64,000 nt of DNA from Prorocentrum cordatum (taxonomy: Eukaryota > Sar > Dinophyceae > Prorocentrales > Prorocentraceae): positions 1,753,630 to 1,817,629 of the forward strand of contig CAUYUJ010015948.1 of the NCBI GenBank assembly GCA_963575745.1, read 5' to 3'. Shown here piece by piece: positions 31,316 through 43,554 of the stretch; the first letter of the stretch is position 1, and every line of letters begins with the position of its first letter. The notes beneath the pieces are model-generated. The model worked only from the letters and a program-made list of their open reading frames with translations. It was not told where the DNA came from and made no database searches. Made by a program: the position numbers and the translations under genes.

Positions 31316-31718
31316 CCTGAACGTAATCCCATCAACCAGAAGCCCAACAAAACAACACAACATCACAACATGTCGTGCTACAAACACTTGCGTTGGCACG
31401 CGCACCTGATCTGCGCGCAAGATGCCCAGGATCCCGCGACGCGAGAAGCCAAACAAAGTGCGACGCAACAAGACAATCACAGTGTGGCGCAAAAAGACGA
31501 GCAACATTCAACACGACAATGCTCTCGGCTGTAAAATAAGAATGTGGGGCGGCCCGCGAGAAATCTCCACCCCGACGCTGAATTGCGACCTTCTTGTCAA
31601 CAATGTATGGGCGAGCGCCCTTGCACCCCAATGGGAGGCGACTCGGGGGAACTGTGACAGCCCCGAGATGCGTCTATTCGTCGGTCGAGGTATTCCGCTG
31701 GCGAAGATTGAAACATGG

Positions 31719-31754
<36 letters not shown>

Positions 31755-31999
31755 GATACCTGTCCGTTACAAAGGGATCCTGGCCGTGAGAGGCCCCGAT
31801 GAGAGCCCCGATGGGATCAAGACGGCCCAACATGAGCCCAAGACGGCCCAACAGGCCCCCCGAAACGGTCTGGAAACGGCCCCAAGAGACCCCTCATAGC
31901 TGCCCCCTCGCAACACTGCACTCGTATGTCGTTGGCCTGATGGTATACACATGCGCGTGCATGCACGTGCAGATACACACGTGTGTATAGGAGCCTGGC
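31316..31999. other. Unassigned; GTT tract and a short periodic array
   Basis: (GTT)n occupies 31717-31753, and a CCCAAGACGGCCCAACA array lies at 31800-31895. Nothing else is recognised. Confidence 0.4.
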
Positions 32000-32096
32000 G
32001 TATTTCTATATACATACATACATATCTACATACATACATACATACATACATACATACATACATACGTACGTACGTACGTACGTACATACATACATA
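32000..32096. repeat. CATA/CGTA tetranucleotide tract (left flank)
   Basis: (CATA)n with a (CGTA)n block. It directly borders the fold-back element, and the same repeat in the same orientation borders its other side. Confidence 0.95.
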
Positions 32097-32097
32097 C

Positions 32098-33220
32098 GAG
32101 AGAGCGTGATCCACCGCCGCTTTACTGTGGAAAATTGCCAACCTTTTCCTCCGGAACCCGGGGGTCTCCCCCCCCCCCCCCCTCCGAAACCCCCCCCCCC
32201 CCCTGCCGGAACCCCTCCCCCCCCCCCCCCCCCTCCCTCCCGGCAAACCCCCCCCCCTCCCCTAACCCCTCCCCCCCCCCCCCCCTCCGGATCCGGAAAA
32301 CCGGGGGGGTCACTACCGGTTGGAACCCCCCCCCCCCCCCCTCGAAAACCGGAGGGGGGTCACTACCGGTTCGACCCCCCCCCCACGCACCGCCAGCAAA
32401 CGACTCCCGGTCCCTACCACCGCTCGCATCACATCCCCCACTGTTGTTCCCAGCACCACTGTCCTCACCACCACTGTCCCCACTGGTTCCACCACCGTCC
32501 CTATTGTCCCCACCAATGCCCCCACCACTGTCGCACTGTCCCCACTGTTCCCACAACTGTTCCCACCACGGTTCCACTCTCCCCACTGTCTCCACGGACC
32601 CAACCACTGCCTATCCCCATTGTCCCCACTGTCCCACTGACTCCTCCGCTGTCCCACTGAGCTGTCCCACTGTTTCCACCACTGTCCCCACTGTCCCCAC
32701 CACTGTCCCCACTGTACCTCTGTCCCATTGTCCCACCGCCGTCCTCGCCACCGCCTTTACCAGTGTCTCCACCACCATTGTACCCTCCACTGTCCCAGTG
32801 TTTCCACCTCATTCCCACTGTCCCCACACCACTGTCCCCACCACCACCGTTCCCACCACTGTCCACTGTCCCCCCTGTTCCCACCATTGTCCCCACCACT
32901 GTCCCCACCACTACCGTCCCCACCACTGTCCCACTGTCCCCCCACTGTCCCCACCACTGTCCCGCTGTCCCCTCACCACTGTCCCCACCAACACCGTCCC
33001 CACCACTGTCCGCACCCCCACTCGGTTTTCGAGGGGGGGGGGGCGGGTTCGAACCGGTAGTGACCCCCCCCCTTTTCATGATGAGCTGGGGGGGGGGGGG
33101 AGGGGTTCGAACCGGTAGTGACCCCCCCCGGTTTTCCGGAGGGGGGGGGGGGGGAGGGGTTCGAACCAGTAGTGACCCCCCCCGGTTTTCCGCCAGCAGC
33201 GGTAGAACACGCTCTTTCAT
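32098..33220. mobile_element. 1.1-kb fold-back element with poly-C/poly-G arms
   Basis: The ends are inverted copies: GAGAGCGTGATCCACCGC at 32099 pairs with GCGGTAGAACACGCTCTTTC at 33199-33218. Inside, the unit GGGGTCACTACCGGTT followed by poly-C occurs at 32309 and 32357, and its reverse complement, AACCGGTAGTGACCCC, occurs at 33050, 33110 and about 33165. The core (32395-33010) is a CCCCACCACTGT minisatellite. This layout (repetitive inverted arms around a unique or tandem core) is that of fold-back transposons. No transposase frame is present. Confidence 0.7.
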
Positions 33221-33290
33221 ACATACATACATACATACATACATACATACATACATACATACATACATACATACATACATACATACATCG
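33219..33290. repeat. CATA tetranucleotide tract (right flank)
   Basis: Pure (CATA)n, same strand phase as the left flank at 32000-32096. Confidence 0.95.
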
Positions 33291-34500
33291 AGAGGGGTGG
33301 AAAGATCGTATGAGCAACTGTACGAATAATGTAAATGCACGTGCGCGTAAGCACCCTGTCAATCATGATCAAGCTCCGTGCCCTTCCTCACCTTCCTTTC
33401 CCAGCGCGCTATGGTCCTTCGGTGTCCTCCTTTTCATTCGAACAGCAGTGGGCACGTGTGTTGACGCGCTGACTGTGCAACCCACATGGGCACATGGGAG
33501 CAAACAGCAGGACGGAACGGAAACCTGGGGAGAAGGCGAGGAGAGAGCTAGGAGCAAACGTAAGTGTTTGGAGAAAGAGCGAGAAGAGAGAGGAGGTCAG
33601 AAAGAGGAGAGGAGAGTCATAGATAGAGAGAGGGATAGAGAGAGAGAGAGAGAGCGAGGCTGGATACAAACAACTGAACGAGCGAAGACAGACGAGAGAC
33701 GAGGGTAGAGAGAAAAGACGAGAGCCAGGGATGATGCAGGAACGCTGAAAAAGGATAGCGGAGAGAGAGAGAGAGAGGGAGGTACCACAGAGAGAGAGAG
33801 GGAGAGAGAAAAAACCTGTATATATAACAAAACAAAACAACATGAGACATGAACAGAGACACATACCGGGAGAGGGAGAAACAGACGAGATAACGATGCA
33901 TGTGCAGCTACATCTATGTACGATCGAATCGAATATTATCACACAGGGACAGGTAACTACTTTGGATTGGGACCCTAGGACAGAAGGCGAGGAGACAGAG
34001 GCATGCACAGATGTATAGATAAGATGCACGTGTACATAACGAATGAGTCAAGGACAGCGGATACTAGGAGAGGAGGATGGCAGGGGAGAATCGATAAGAT
34101 GAGGTATTACAGAGATGACCGGATGATAGGGGAGGATAGAGGATGATAGTATATTCCAAAGATGAAGAACAAAAAGAACTGGGGAAGAGTAGGAAAGATT
34201 GACGGCGAGAGAAACAAGATGCGAGAGGCGAGATGAAAGCGGAGAGAGGAGAGGAACGAGAAGAGGGAACATGCGCAAATGCAGGAGGGCGGCGCAGGAA
34301 AACGAGGAAGAGTACGAGGATGCAGAGGATAGAGGGGGGTAGGGATCCAGGCCGAGATGGACTCACGGCAGGAGCCGAGCCTGCGGCCGCAACAGGCGTG
34401 AGGACGTAGAGGGCTGACAACGCCGCGGCCCCCCCTTTGGGGAGGCCGGGTGCGCTGAGGCTCCAGGCTGGAAAAGCCGTCTGCACGGACAGCGTCGTGG
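33291..34500. other. Unassigned, purine-rich
   Basis: GAGA-rich tracts at 33540-33660 and 33760-33810 and generally purine-rich DNA to 34340. The Ser/Leu-rich minus frames come from this bias. Confidence 0.4.
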
Positions 34501-34504
34501 GACC

Positions 34505-34640
34505 CCTGCCGAGGGGAGGAGGATCGAGGATCGAGGCGGCTTCGAGAGTCGAGGAGGCTTCGAGGACCGAGAGAGCTTCCAGGGTCGAGGAGGCTTCCAG
34601 GATCGAGAAGGCTTCGAGGAGGCTTCGACGAGGGAGCGCG
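34505..34640. repeat. ~20-bp minisatellite (CGAGGAGGCTTC)
   Basis: GTCGAGGAGGCTTCGAGG-type units repeat about six times with variants. Confidence 0.75.
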
Positions 34641-36087
34641 AGTGCGGCCGGCGGCAGCCCGCACACCTCGGCCGATACCCAGATCTCCGAGGGAGCCGCC
34701 CTCTTCTCTCGAGCTGGCGGCCCCCACAGCTCTCGCGGCCCCCTGCCTCACAGGACCTCGAGCCCGCTGCTCCCCTCGGCCACGCGGCCCGGAGACGGCC
34801 CCCAGGAGGCCGAAGACCTGGAGAAACGATCGGTGCGGTTGTCTGGGTCGCCAGAGGTCTGGGGGCAAAGATCATCAATTGTAGCATAAGTGATGTCGCC
34901 CGTGGGCAAAGCGGGGCTGGAATCGCTGTACCCCCGAGGCGGCACATGGGCGCATGAGGCGTTTTTGGTTGAGGGGTTGATATCTTGTGAGCGGAGATTT
35001 GTTGGCGCACGCGGAGCAGCAATTGTTGACGATGCGGGAAGGAGAGACGGATGGCTTGTAACCTTTTGGCTCATCCCGGTGCTGCTCGACGTGCCTCCTC
35101 TTCCATGTTCCTCCTTATCATTCTGCTCCTATCTTCCTCCTCATCCCTCCCCTATATGTTCCCTCCTTCACCCTTCCACTCCCTCCTCCTCCTCCTCCTC
35201 CTCCTCCTCCTCGAAGATCGATGGGAAAACGAGCACAGGATAAGGCACCAGGCAACCACATTTCGCGCATCGCGCATCGCCATGCGCTCCGCGCGGTCAT
35301 CCTCGCGCCCTCGCGCCGCCGCCCTGGAGAAGCAACAAAAGCCGCGGTGCGCGAGTGTCTTCGCGCCCCTTCGGGTGGCCCAGTAGAGGAGCCACCAAGG
35401 AGGGGCGAGGGGGGCGCGGAATGAGGAGACACCTAGACGACTGGCGAGAGGTACGCGTGAGGAGGGCCAGGCGTCGAACGAGAACGGACAGATGGGTAAA
35501 ACTAGGGTCGCAGAGCGTTCTGGTGGTGCCTGTGATTCGATGCACTGAGAATTTGTACAACACTATCTCAGGCCAGCGTGCGACAAGGCCAGCTGGGGGC
35601 CAGCCGTCTCGCGCCAACAGAAGAAGAGATGAGACGGAACTGCTCCACTGCTTGCGCAGAACGGCATTGCCCACAGCACAGTGGTGCTGCTGGAAAGGTG
35701 ATAAACGCACTTATCGACGTTCCGTTCGATCCACACCCCATTCGCCTGCCTCCCTGCGGACGTGGGAAAAAGGGGACGCCAACTGCACACAACTACACGG
35801 GCCCTGGCCAGGCCAGTCCCGTGGCGAGGATCGACCCATGGCATATAGTTACACCGATCCGTTGGCCCAAGATTGGCCTGGGCACGATCGGGTTAGGTAC
35901 ATAGTTCGCGAAGCCCGATGGTAATACTGATCAGCTGGGGTATCTCTGACACCCAAACAATCATACCCTCTTGAGGCTGCGAATCCCGCCTGTCTCGCGG
36001 GAACTTCTTCTCGCACTTGCAGATGCGATCGAAACGGGTGTCGGATGGGGCTGCAGCGGCGACACGGCGGCATCGCGTTGGACCAGC
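34641..36087. other. Unassigned; CTC tract at 35180-35213
   Basis: Mixed GC-rich DNA. A short (CTC)n lies at 35180-35213. No frame has a recognisable domain. Confidence 0.35.
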
Positions 36088-36165
36088 CGCACCAGGATGC
36101 ACCACAACGCCATCCAACACTTGGGCGCATCGGATCGTCCGAGCGTCGGCAGTCGGATCGGACCG
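36088..36165. repeat. Dispersed repeat R6, copy 2
   Basis: Partner of 8685-8765, same orientation. Confidence 0.65.
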
Positions 36166-37673
36166 GGCCAGCCAGAATCGCTGCCGAGCTTTTCTCACCC
36201 CGAGCCGCTGCCTGACGGGCTCGGAGGGGCCCAGCGTGGGCCCCCAGGAGTAGAGAGCGGCCCACCCTCCGTCGGGAGCGCCGAGAGGGGGAGCCAGCCC
36301 GAAAGAGGGGTGGGTGCGCATCACGGCCCGAGGCAAGTGCGCGGACGAGTAGAGCCAAATGACGTGCTGAGAGAAGAAACGTGTACCATGAAACATCGGG
36401 GGGACATCCCCATCCATGATACAGCTGGACCTAAGCCAGGATAACATCCTTCAACCGCATGAGACCCGTCTCGGCCGAAGCAGACAGACCATCCAAGGGA
36501 ACATCCAACAAGTACGAAGAACATGGGGTGCCCTCCCAGAAGCGACCTCGATCTTGTACCTCGGCCTGGCTGCATCCGGCCCCCCTGGTGGGCAGCACCT
36601 CCCTCTTCGACGCCCCCGACTCCGACGCCGACTCTTGCCTCCACGGCGCGGGGAGGCCCGGGGACGGCCACATCGGGGGGCACTGGCGCGCGTCAGGGCC
36701 CAGCTGCGCGCCGAACTCTCCGAGAGGCCATCGATGTGTCCACGCCCGCGGAGAGGGGCCGTGAAGCGACGGGCGGCGATGTGGCCCACGGGGGCCGGCC
36801 TCCGTGGGGCCTGGCAGGCGAGCGGGCCGCCGCGTCCTCGAGGGGAAGGGGCACCAGCGCCGGCACGAGGAGCACATCGGGGGGGGGGGGTCGTCCTGGT
36901 GGTGTGGTGCCTCCTGCCCGCTCGAGGCATCCACGACCCCGGGCTCGGGGATGCCTCGAGGACCTCCCCGCCGAAGGTCGCACCACTGGTGGTGGTGGTC
37001 TCGCGCTTCATCCCTCCGAGGGCCTGGCGACCTCGCTATCCCAGACTTCTCAGGTGTTTCCGACTGGACGCAAATATGAGGGCGCAACTCAAGGATAGAT
37101 ACGACGAGGGTGGCGTCCAACCTCAATCGGGCTGCCTTCAAATAGGCCCCCCCGGGGTGCATACCCGAGTTCACCATCTTTCATTGAACTCGGGGAATGG
37201 GGGCCAGAAATCGCCTGCGAGATCCTCATCTCCGTCGCACTGCCGCCTCAGCTTCCGCGAGAAGACGAGGGGAGTGGACGAAAAAATCGGGCACGCGCGA
37301 ACAACTCGAATTGACTCTGAAAGCTGGCAAATCGGGGAGACGTGCTGGGCGCCGCGGCCGCTCAGGAGCGCTCCAGACACTCTGAGAAGGCTCTGGATCG
37401 AGCCATTCGTATCACAGGACTGCCTGATTCGATAACGCCCGTCCCCCCGCCTCGCCCTACCTCGCGCGCACAGTCCGGTCCAGAACAACATCATGCTAGA
37501 CACCGTCGTGGAGCTGAGATGCGTGCACGGATGCTCCGAAAATCAGCGTCAGAATGGGCGCGGTCACTGGAGGAGCCTGCAATCAATGGCAATTTTCTCT
37601 CCGCCAGGGACGGTGTCAAGACGACCCTCTTCCACAGAGCCGAACTACGCTGGGTCAGGCTGCTCGAACTTAC
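36166..37673. other. Unassigned; weak minus-strand candidate near 36290-36440
   Basis: The minus frame FFSQHVIWLYSSAHLPRAVM (about 36380-36320) follows a TTTCTTCTCTCAG acceptor-like tract and could be an exon. Nothing supports it further. The rest is GC rich without motifs. Confidence 0.25.
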
Positions 37674-37717
37674 GTTCGTAGAGCACGACGAACTCGGGGT
37701 AAGCCAGCTCCTGCTCT
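37674..37717 (-). CDS. Micro-exon resembling the C-terminal strand of a PARP domain
   Basis: On the minus strand an acceptor-like CTCTTGCTCCCCTCCC...CAG precedes QELAYPEFVVLYE, which ends at a consensus donor (GAAC then GTAAGT, GT at 37673-37672). A YPE(F/Y)-(L/V/I)-x-x-Y core after a Gln-containing turn is the usual end of the PARP/ADP-ribosyltransferase catalytic fold. The exon is only about 14 codons, so the identification rests on a short pattern. Two other PARP-like exons lie upstream on the same strand (51.9 and 56.4 kb). Whether they form one gene is inference. Confidence 0.4.
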
Positions 37718-38077
37718 CTGCGTAGTGCCCAGGTCCGCGGGAGGGGAGCAAGAGGCAGAGGATGCGGGCGAGGACGAGGAAATGTACGAATATGGCGGTG
37801 GAGATTGGGACGATGATGGTGGTGACACCCAGAGATCGATGACGATAATCACGCGAGCTCTCGCGAGCCAAGCGGAAGAAGCAATGCCCCACCGTCAATG
37901 CGGGAATGGGCACCGTTCAACCGATCCCCATCCCAAATGCCACTGGCGTGGCCGTGGCCCCGCTGGCTGGCCTACCCCCATAGGTGGGCATACATGCTGC
38001 CCCCCTTCGGGCTTCGCGGGGCCTACTTATCCCAGCCTGGAGCGGTGGGCTGGTGGGGCTGAGATACAGCGATCGTG
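37718..38077. other. Unassigned
   Basis: Nothing recognisable between the micro-exon and the introner-like element. Confidence 0.35.
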
Positions 38078-38240
38078 CTATTGCCAGAAGGCACGCTGAT
38101 TAAGGAACGAGGGGGCCCCTCCTAGCCACGGCGAGCTCCGGTCACGAATAGGTTCCACGCCCAGATCGAAGGAGCGGCCCGAAAACCAGAGATCCCCTCT
38201 TGAGCTCGACGTGTCCCTTGTTTCAGCGTCTTGGCTGTAC
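38078..38240 (-). mobile_element. Introner-like element, ~163 bp, GT...AG
   Basis: Read on the minus strand this begins GTACAGCCAAGACGC and ends CAATAG. It aligns over its full length with 51928-51771 (begins GTAGAGTCAAGACGC, ends GATAG). Similar length, same orientation relative to candidate exons and intron-type ends point to one family of intron-generating elements. The conserved interior includes GGGG-TCTCTGGT-TTCGGG and CCTATTCGTG. Confidence 0.65.
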
Positions 38241-38738
38241 CAGATCGAGAACCAAGACCCCGTGGGCATGGGGATCGGTCAGACGATGCCGAGGGAACGG
38301 CTGAACGCCCACCCATCCCGAGCACCGCGCCCGACGGCAGGCGAGCCCGCGCCCGAGGCACGGCCCCACGAGGCTCGGGCGCCGTCGCCGCTCCGAGCAC
38401 GGCAGCTGCGGCGTCAGCGACCTCGCAGCCCAGCGCTCCTCGGCGGTGGGCCTGCGCCCTGCTCTCTGCCATCTGCGGGCCGGCGGCGCTGGTGTGCGAG
38501 CTTCTGGGGCGAACCGGCCCCGCCTCTCTCGCTGCGAGGTGGGCCAGATCTGCTCTGGCACGCCCAGCTCGCGGGAAAGGTCCCAGGCCGTCCGACCCCG
38601 AGGGGCGGCGGCGGGGCGGTCTGGCCCTCCACGGTGGGGACGCAGCCACGCTCCTCCCGGGGCTGTGGCTAGAGTCGCCAAACCACGCCCCTTCACGGGA
38701 CTCGTCAGCCACAAGGCACGCCTCCCAGGAGGCTCCAC
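38241..38738 (-). CDS. Candidate exon before the introner-like donor, possibly ankyrin-like
   Basis: The minus frame is open from 38738 and reaches the introner GT at 38240 through PRHRLTDPHAHGVLVLDL. It contains RGRTAWDLSRELGVPEQIWP (about 38610-38550), which resembles the GxTAxDLAxxxG consensus of an ankyrin repeat, but only one such unit is seen. Much of the rest is Arg/Ala/Pro rich. The identification is weak. Confidence 0.3.
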
Positions 38739-39978
38739 CTAGGGCCTTCCTGGTCTGGGCCGACCTGCTTACCCAACTCGATTGTATACCGATGAGCGTG
38801 CCTGGGCAGGAAACGGCCCCGAGCAGCGGTGGCACGACGCTCCCCACAAGGAAGGGGGGGCCGGCAACTGGGCGGATGGAAGGACGAGATCCGCCCCCGC
38901 CCGTGTCCCCCCGGGCTGGAGGCGCTGCGCCACAGTCGGGACCGATTGCAGAGGGCACCCAAGGAAACAATCAGACTCGTTCGAGGGCAGCCCATGCTCC
39001 AGACGCGAAGGGGACGCGCGGCGCGACAGACAAGGCACGAGGGCCGAGGTTGGGGTAGCTGCGTGGGGTGGGCACAGAGGCGTTCCCAAAAGTGAGGCGC
39101 CCGTGCAGCAGGCTGCCTGCGGCGCGCCGCGCCGGCACTTGGGGCGGGACCCGAAAAGGGCGGGGCCCGCGTGCCGCCAGCGGCAGCTCCCCAACCGCGC
39201 GGCGTGCTGCCTGGCTGCGGCCTGCCGCTGGAGCTGGGCCTGGGCTGGGGCACCCGCGCCCGCACGCGCGGCGTCTGCGGCCGTGTGCGTCGCCTCGTGA
39301 TTGCATCGTCGGGCTGGACAAGCGTTCACCGAGCTCTGGTGCCTCGCCTACTTCTCCTTTCCATCCGTGCCGTCTTGGGTGGCGCGCGCGGCACACGCCT
39401 CAAGGTGGAGGCTGGTGCCAGCCGTGCCGTCGAGCTCGCCTGCTCCAAGGCCTACTCAATGCCGGCGTCCGTGGCCTTGAGGCCTCTTCTGGGGAGGCTC
39501 CCGCGGCGCCGCATCCGCGGGCTCTGCAATGCAACTCTGATAAAGATTGGGCGGCACGTTCATTGCGTGGAACCAGGACGGCGAGACATGGATGTGAAGC
39601 CTGGCAGGATACAGCTGTGCTGGATTTCCGGAATATGGCCGCGCCCTCTACGCAGAAATGATTCGGTTGCTGGGTGTAGTATCGGAGGTGAGGGGGTGAG
39701 ATCGAAGTGGAAAGGAGGGCCCCCGTAGCGGGAAATCGGTTTCGGTTTCGTGTTCGTGCGTGCCGTGCGTGCGGGCGAGGCGAAACTGCGTGGGCGGGCG
39801 AGAAGAAAGCCTCCTCCGACTGAGGCGCGGCCGGACCAAATGATTCCTTTTCCGGGGGCCACAGTGGCCCGCGGTGTCCCGCCGGTGTCCCGCCTCCGGC
39901 TGAGGCGCGGCCGGACCAAATGATTCCTTTCCGGGGGCTGGTGGCCCGCGGTGTCCCGCCGGTGTCCCGTCGGTGTCC
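38739..39978. other. GC-rich, no gene assigned; short direct duplication near 39830-39960
   Basis: TGAGGCGCGGCCGGACCAAA and its following ~70 bp occur twice (39820 and 39900), just before the GAT tract. A possible donor (GTAAGC at 38769-38764, minus) suggests another exon near 38770-38830, but no protein is recognised. Confidence 0.35.
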
Positions 39979-39979
39979 C

Positions 39980-40033
<54 letters not shown>

Positions 40034-40034
40034 A

Positions 40035-40068
<34 letters not shown>

Positions 40069-40168
40069 GGCTGACGATGATGATGATGATGACGATTATG
40101 ATGGTGTCGATGATTTTGATGAATATGATGGTGATGATGGTAGTGATGATGATGGTGTCGCGATGATG

Positions 40169-40200
<32 letters not shown>

Positions 40201-40493
40201 GTTGTTGATGATGATGATGATGGTGATGAGGTGGTGATGATGGTGGTGCCCCGATGATGATGTTGATGATGCTGATGATGATGTTGCTGATGATGATAAT
40301 GGTGCCCCGATGATGATGATGCTGATGATCCTGATGATGTTGATGATGATGGGATGATGATGGGATGGTGATGGTGATGCCCATGACATGATGATGATGG
40401 TGTCCCGATGATGACGATGATGATAAGGTTGATGATTATGCTGTTGATGATGCTGGTGATGATGATGATGGTGGTGTCCCGATGATGGTGATG

Positions 40494-40524
<31 letters not shown>

Positions 40525-40917
40525 TAACGATGATGGTGTCCCGATGATGATGACGATGATGATGAGGCTGATGCTGAGGTGATGTTGATGATTTTCATGA
40601 TGGTGGCCCGATGGTGGTAATGGTGATGATGCGGCTGTTGATGATGATGATGATGATGATGATGACGATAGTGCCCCGATGATGACGATAATGGTGATGA
40701 TGATGATGATGATGCTGGTGGCGTTGATGACTGTGTCCCAAGGATGATGTTGATGATGATGATGCTGTTGATGATGATGGTGTCCCGATGGTGATGATGT
40801 CGATGAAAGTTTCATGACGATGATGAAGTGATGATGATGGTGATGTTCCGATAACAATGATGATGGTGTTCCGGTGATGATGATGTTGACGATGATGGTG
40901 ACTATGACGGTGTCCCA

Positions 40918-40950
<33 letters not shown>

Positions 40951-41010
40951 GTGGTGCTGATGATGATGTTGATGATGATGGTGATGAGGTGATGATGATG
41001 ACGGTGTCCC

Positions 41011-41098
<88 letters not shown>

Positions 41099-41140
41099 TT
41101 TGTGACGCTGGTGGCGGTGATGTTGATGATGATGATGACG
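39979..41140. repeat. GAT/ATG triplet tract, ~1.15 kb
   Basis: (GAT)n interrupted by GGTGTCCCGATG words that recur through the tract. Asp, Met and His/Ile frames are artefacts. Confidence 0.97.
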
Positions 41141-41144
41141 TTGA

Positions 41145-41370
41145 TTGTGAGATCGATTGTGATATCGATGGTGGGATCGATTGTGAGACTGAATGTGAGA
41201 TCGATTGTGAGAGCGATAGTGAGATCGATAGTGAGATCGATAGTCAGATCGAGTGTGAGATCGATCGAATGAAATAGATCGAGAGAGATCGAGTGTGAGA
41301 TCGAGCGAGTGAGGTCGATCGAGCGAGACCGATCGTGAGATCGATAGTGACATCGATAATGAGACCGATC
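41145..41370. repeat. GAGATCGATAGT repeats
   Basis: Around twenty imperfect ~10-12-bp units of the same type as at 23060-23620, directly following the GAT tract. Confidence 0.85.
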
Positions 41371-41887
41371 GAGTGAGACGTTGGTTCCCCCTCCCCCCGA
41401 ACCTCCTTATCACCCGAAGGGTGGTCGTATAGGTAGGTTGACAGATTGCATGCGTACCGTGTCATCTGTTTAAGGACATTTGCCTTTCGGGCCACCAGTC
41501 TGCCAGTAAGATTACATGACGGCGCAAGGTGTTGTTCAAGACGGAAGGGTGGCAATCATGACGAACGATGAAGGTTAACGGGTGGCGGGTGGTGTATGAA
41601 TCAGGGAATGACGGTAGTAGCGCAGATGAGTGAAAAGGAGGGAGGATGAGCGTCTTCGGGCCCCCCTGGAGACCTTGACACCTGAGCTGGAGCGGCAGGG
41701 ACAGCGCTAGGCGGTGGAGGCGAGGCAGGGGAAGAGTAGCGAGGACACATAGCAAACATTGAGGGAGATAAGGGGGCAAGGGACAGAGCAGGGGGGGATG
41801 GGAGGGTGTGCGAGAAGAGGGATACATCGGCTCGGAAAAGAAAGGGATATAGAAAAGGGGGGGGCACACCAACGAAAATCTGTATAC

Positions 41888-41919
<32 letters not shown>

Positions 41920-42700
41920 ATTCATATATATCTATATGTGTGGGCTGGGATATAGAAACTAAGACAACATCCCACTTTCTCAAGAGAGACGGCGGAAGAC
42001 TGAGGAGGTGGGGAGAGAGGAGGAATGAGAGAGAGAGATACAAAGAAAGAGAAAGAGACAGAGATACATACAGGTGTATATATATATATATACATATTTA
42101 ACAAACACATGTTTCATCAGCGGCGAGGCGGCGACTTCCGCTCCAGCGAGAAGCTAGATCGGGACACTAAGTAACGAATTGGCCGGCGAGCAAAGAGGGG
42201 GGGGACGCCGGAGAGGCAGAAGGGACGCTCAGACGCCGAAAAGAACACACACGCACACACACACACACACAAACTTCATGACGAATATGCAAGAACAGGA
42301 CGAGGGCGAAAAGGATTCTAATGATGAAGGCGAGCGGGCGTGGGATGGAGGAGAGTTGGAGTCGGAGGGAAGATGGTCGACAGTGGAAGGTAAAATGGCG
42401 GGACTGTAGCGATGGGGTGTTTACGAAACTAAACACTCTTGCACCCTGTATAGTCACGTACAAACACCCGACCAACCGTGGATCGGAAACTAGCGAAGAA
42501 GCAGGTCAGAACAGCAAGGAGCGACGCGACAATGATGGCGGGAAGAGCGCAGGTGTAACACACGGCTTTGTAGATACGGCACGGAAGAATGTTAACAACT
42601 CCTCATCGTACGCGACGAATTCCCTGTACCTCACGAGGCCACTGCGCTACCGCCAGCTGATTACAATGCTACGCTTCTCCTCATACACTCCCCGACCCCT
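41371..42700. other. Unassigned; TA and CA microsatellites
   Basis: TA-rich runs at 41887-41912 and 42076-42096 and (CA)n at 42246-42270. The rest is purine rich without motifs. Confidence 0.4.
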
Positions 42701-42706
42701 CCACCA

Positions 42707-42952
42707 TCAACTCGGTTCCCTGTTTCTCCTGCTTGCTCGCCTCCCCTCGAATACAAACATTAACTGGTCCGAGCATGCTGCCTGCTGCTGCACCTCCTCC
42801 GAGATGATCCTTTCTATGTCTGCTGGGCCCACGCACGCTGTCCGTCCATATACTCCCAGGGGGAGAAGGGAGGAGATCATCGACAAGGCAGATGCCTCCC
42901 TCAAGGTGCTGAGTCCGCTACGCGATGTGTCTTGTGAGAGCATGGCGCACAT
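42707..42952 (-). CDS. Candidate small ORF or exon, 81 codons, unrecognised
   Basis: The minus frame has normal composition: SGLSTLREASALSMISSLLP, VGPADIERIISEEVQQQAAC, SDQLMFVFEGRRASRRN. No family comes to mind. A plus frame over the same DNA is also open. No splice sites or leader relic are evident. Confidence 0.3.
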   Translation of the reverse strand: MCAMLSQDTSRSGLSTLREASALSMISSLLPLGVYGRTACVGPADIERIISEEVQQQAACSDQLMFVFEGRRASRRNREPS

Positions 42953-43169
42953 GGAATCCCACTAGCGAGTAATACTCGTCCCACCCCCCCCAACAGTCTC
43001 ATAATCCATGTGGGAGGAGTCAACCCCTCTCCGTGGCACTTCCCCGGGGTCCGTGCAAATGCTGAAATATGTCAAAAGTTCTGGTCCTAACGGTTGCAGG
43101 TGTCTCAGGCGAAAACCCCATTTTCACCAGGGGCCGCACAATTTGGAACTCTGGGGAATAGAATTTGTG
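42953..43169. other. Spacer, nothing assigned
   Basis: No gene or tandem repeat seen. Confidence 0.35.
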
Positions 43170-43300
43170 AAGGTCGCAATCGAGAGTCACATGCTGAAAA
43201 CGAACCAACGTCCATCCAAATAACTGTCAGGAATAGTTCCAGCAAGTGCACCTGGCGCTGAGGCGAGATCCGGAATATCAAAACGTACCGGCCTTCATCC
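43170..43300 (-). repeat. Family C repeat, two inverted units
   Basis: GAGAGTCACATGCTGAAAAC...CCATCC (43181) and GGCGCTGAGGCGAGATCC...CATCC (43253) are reverse-complement relatives of the 82-bp units at 21965-22500, spaced about 80 bp. Confidence 0.65.
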
Positions 43301-43554
43301 TTGTAACCGCTGCCTTTCCTTACCCGACAAGCCGGTGCCATTATATTATTATTTGCCCAACATCGGCGGTGGACAAACCTCCCTTTAGTAAACCACCCTT
43401 TAGTGAAAACGGCCTAGGATCGAAACCGACGGACCTGGACCCGCAAAAATGACGGCCGAGACGCCATCTCGCGAACCGAAAACGGCCAATTCGCTAATCG
43501 ACGTGTCAGAGTAAGAGGTCGATCAACCTCTGGTAAAAAAACTCTCGACCCGCC

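Noticed and set aside
33040-33185. GGTTCGAACC words resembling pol III B boxes
   Set aside because: They belong to the repeated arms of the fold-back element, are self-palindromic, and no A box or tRNA structure accompanies them.
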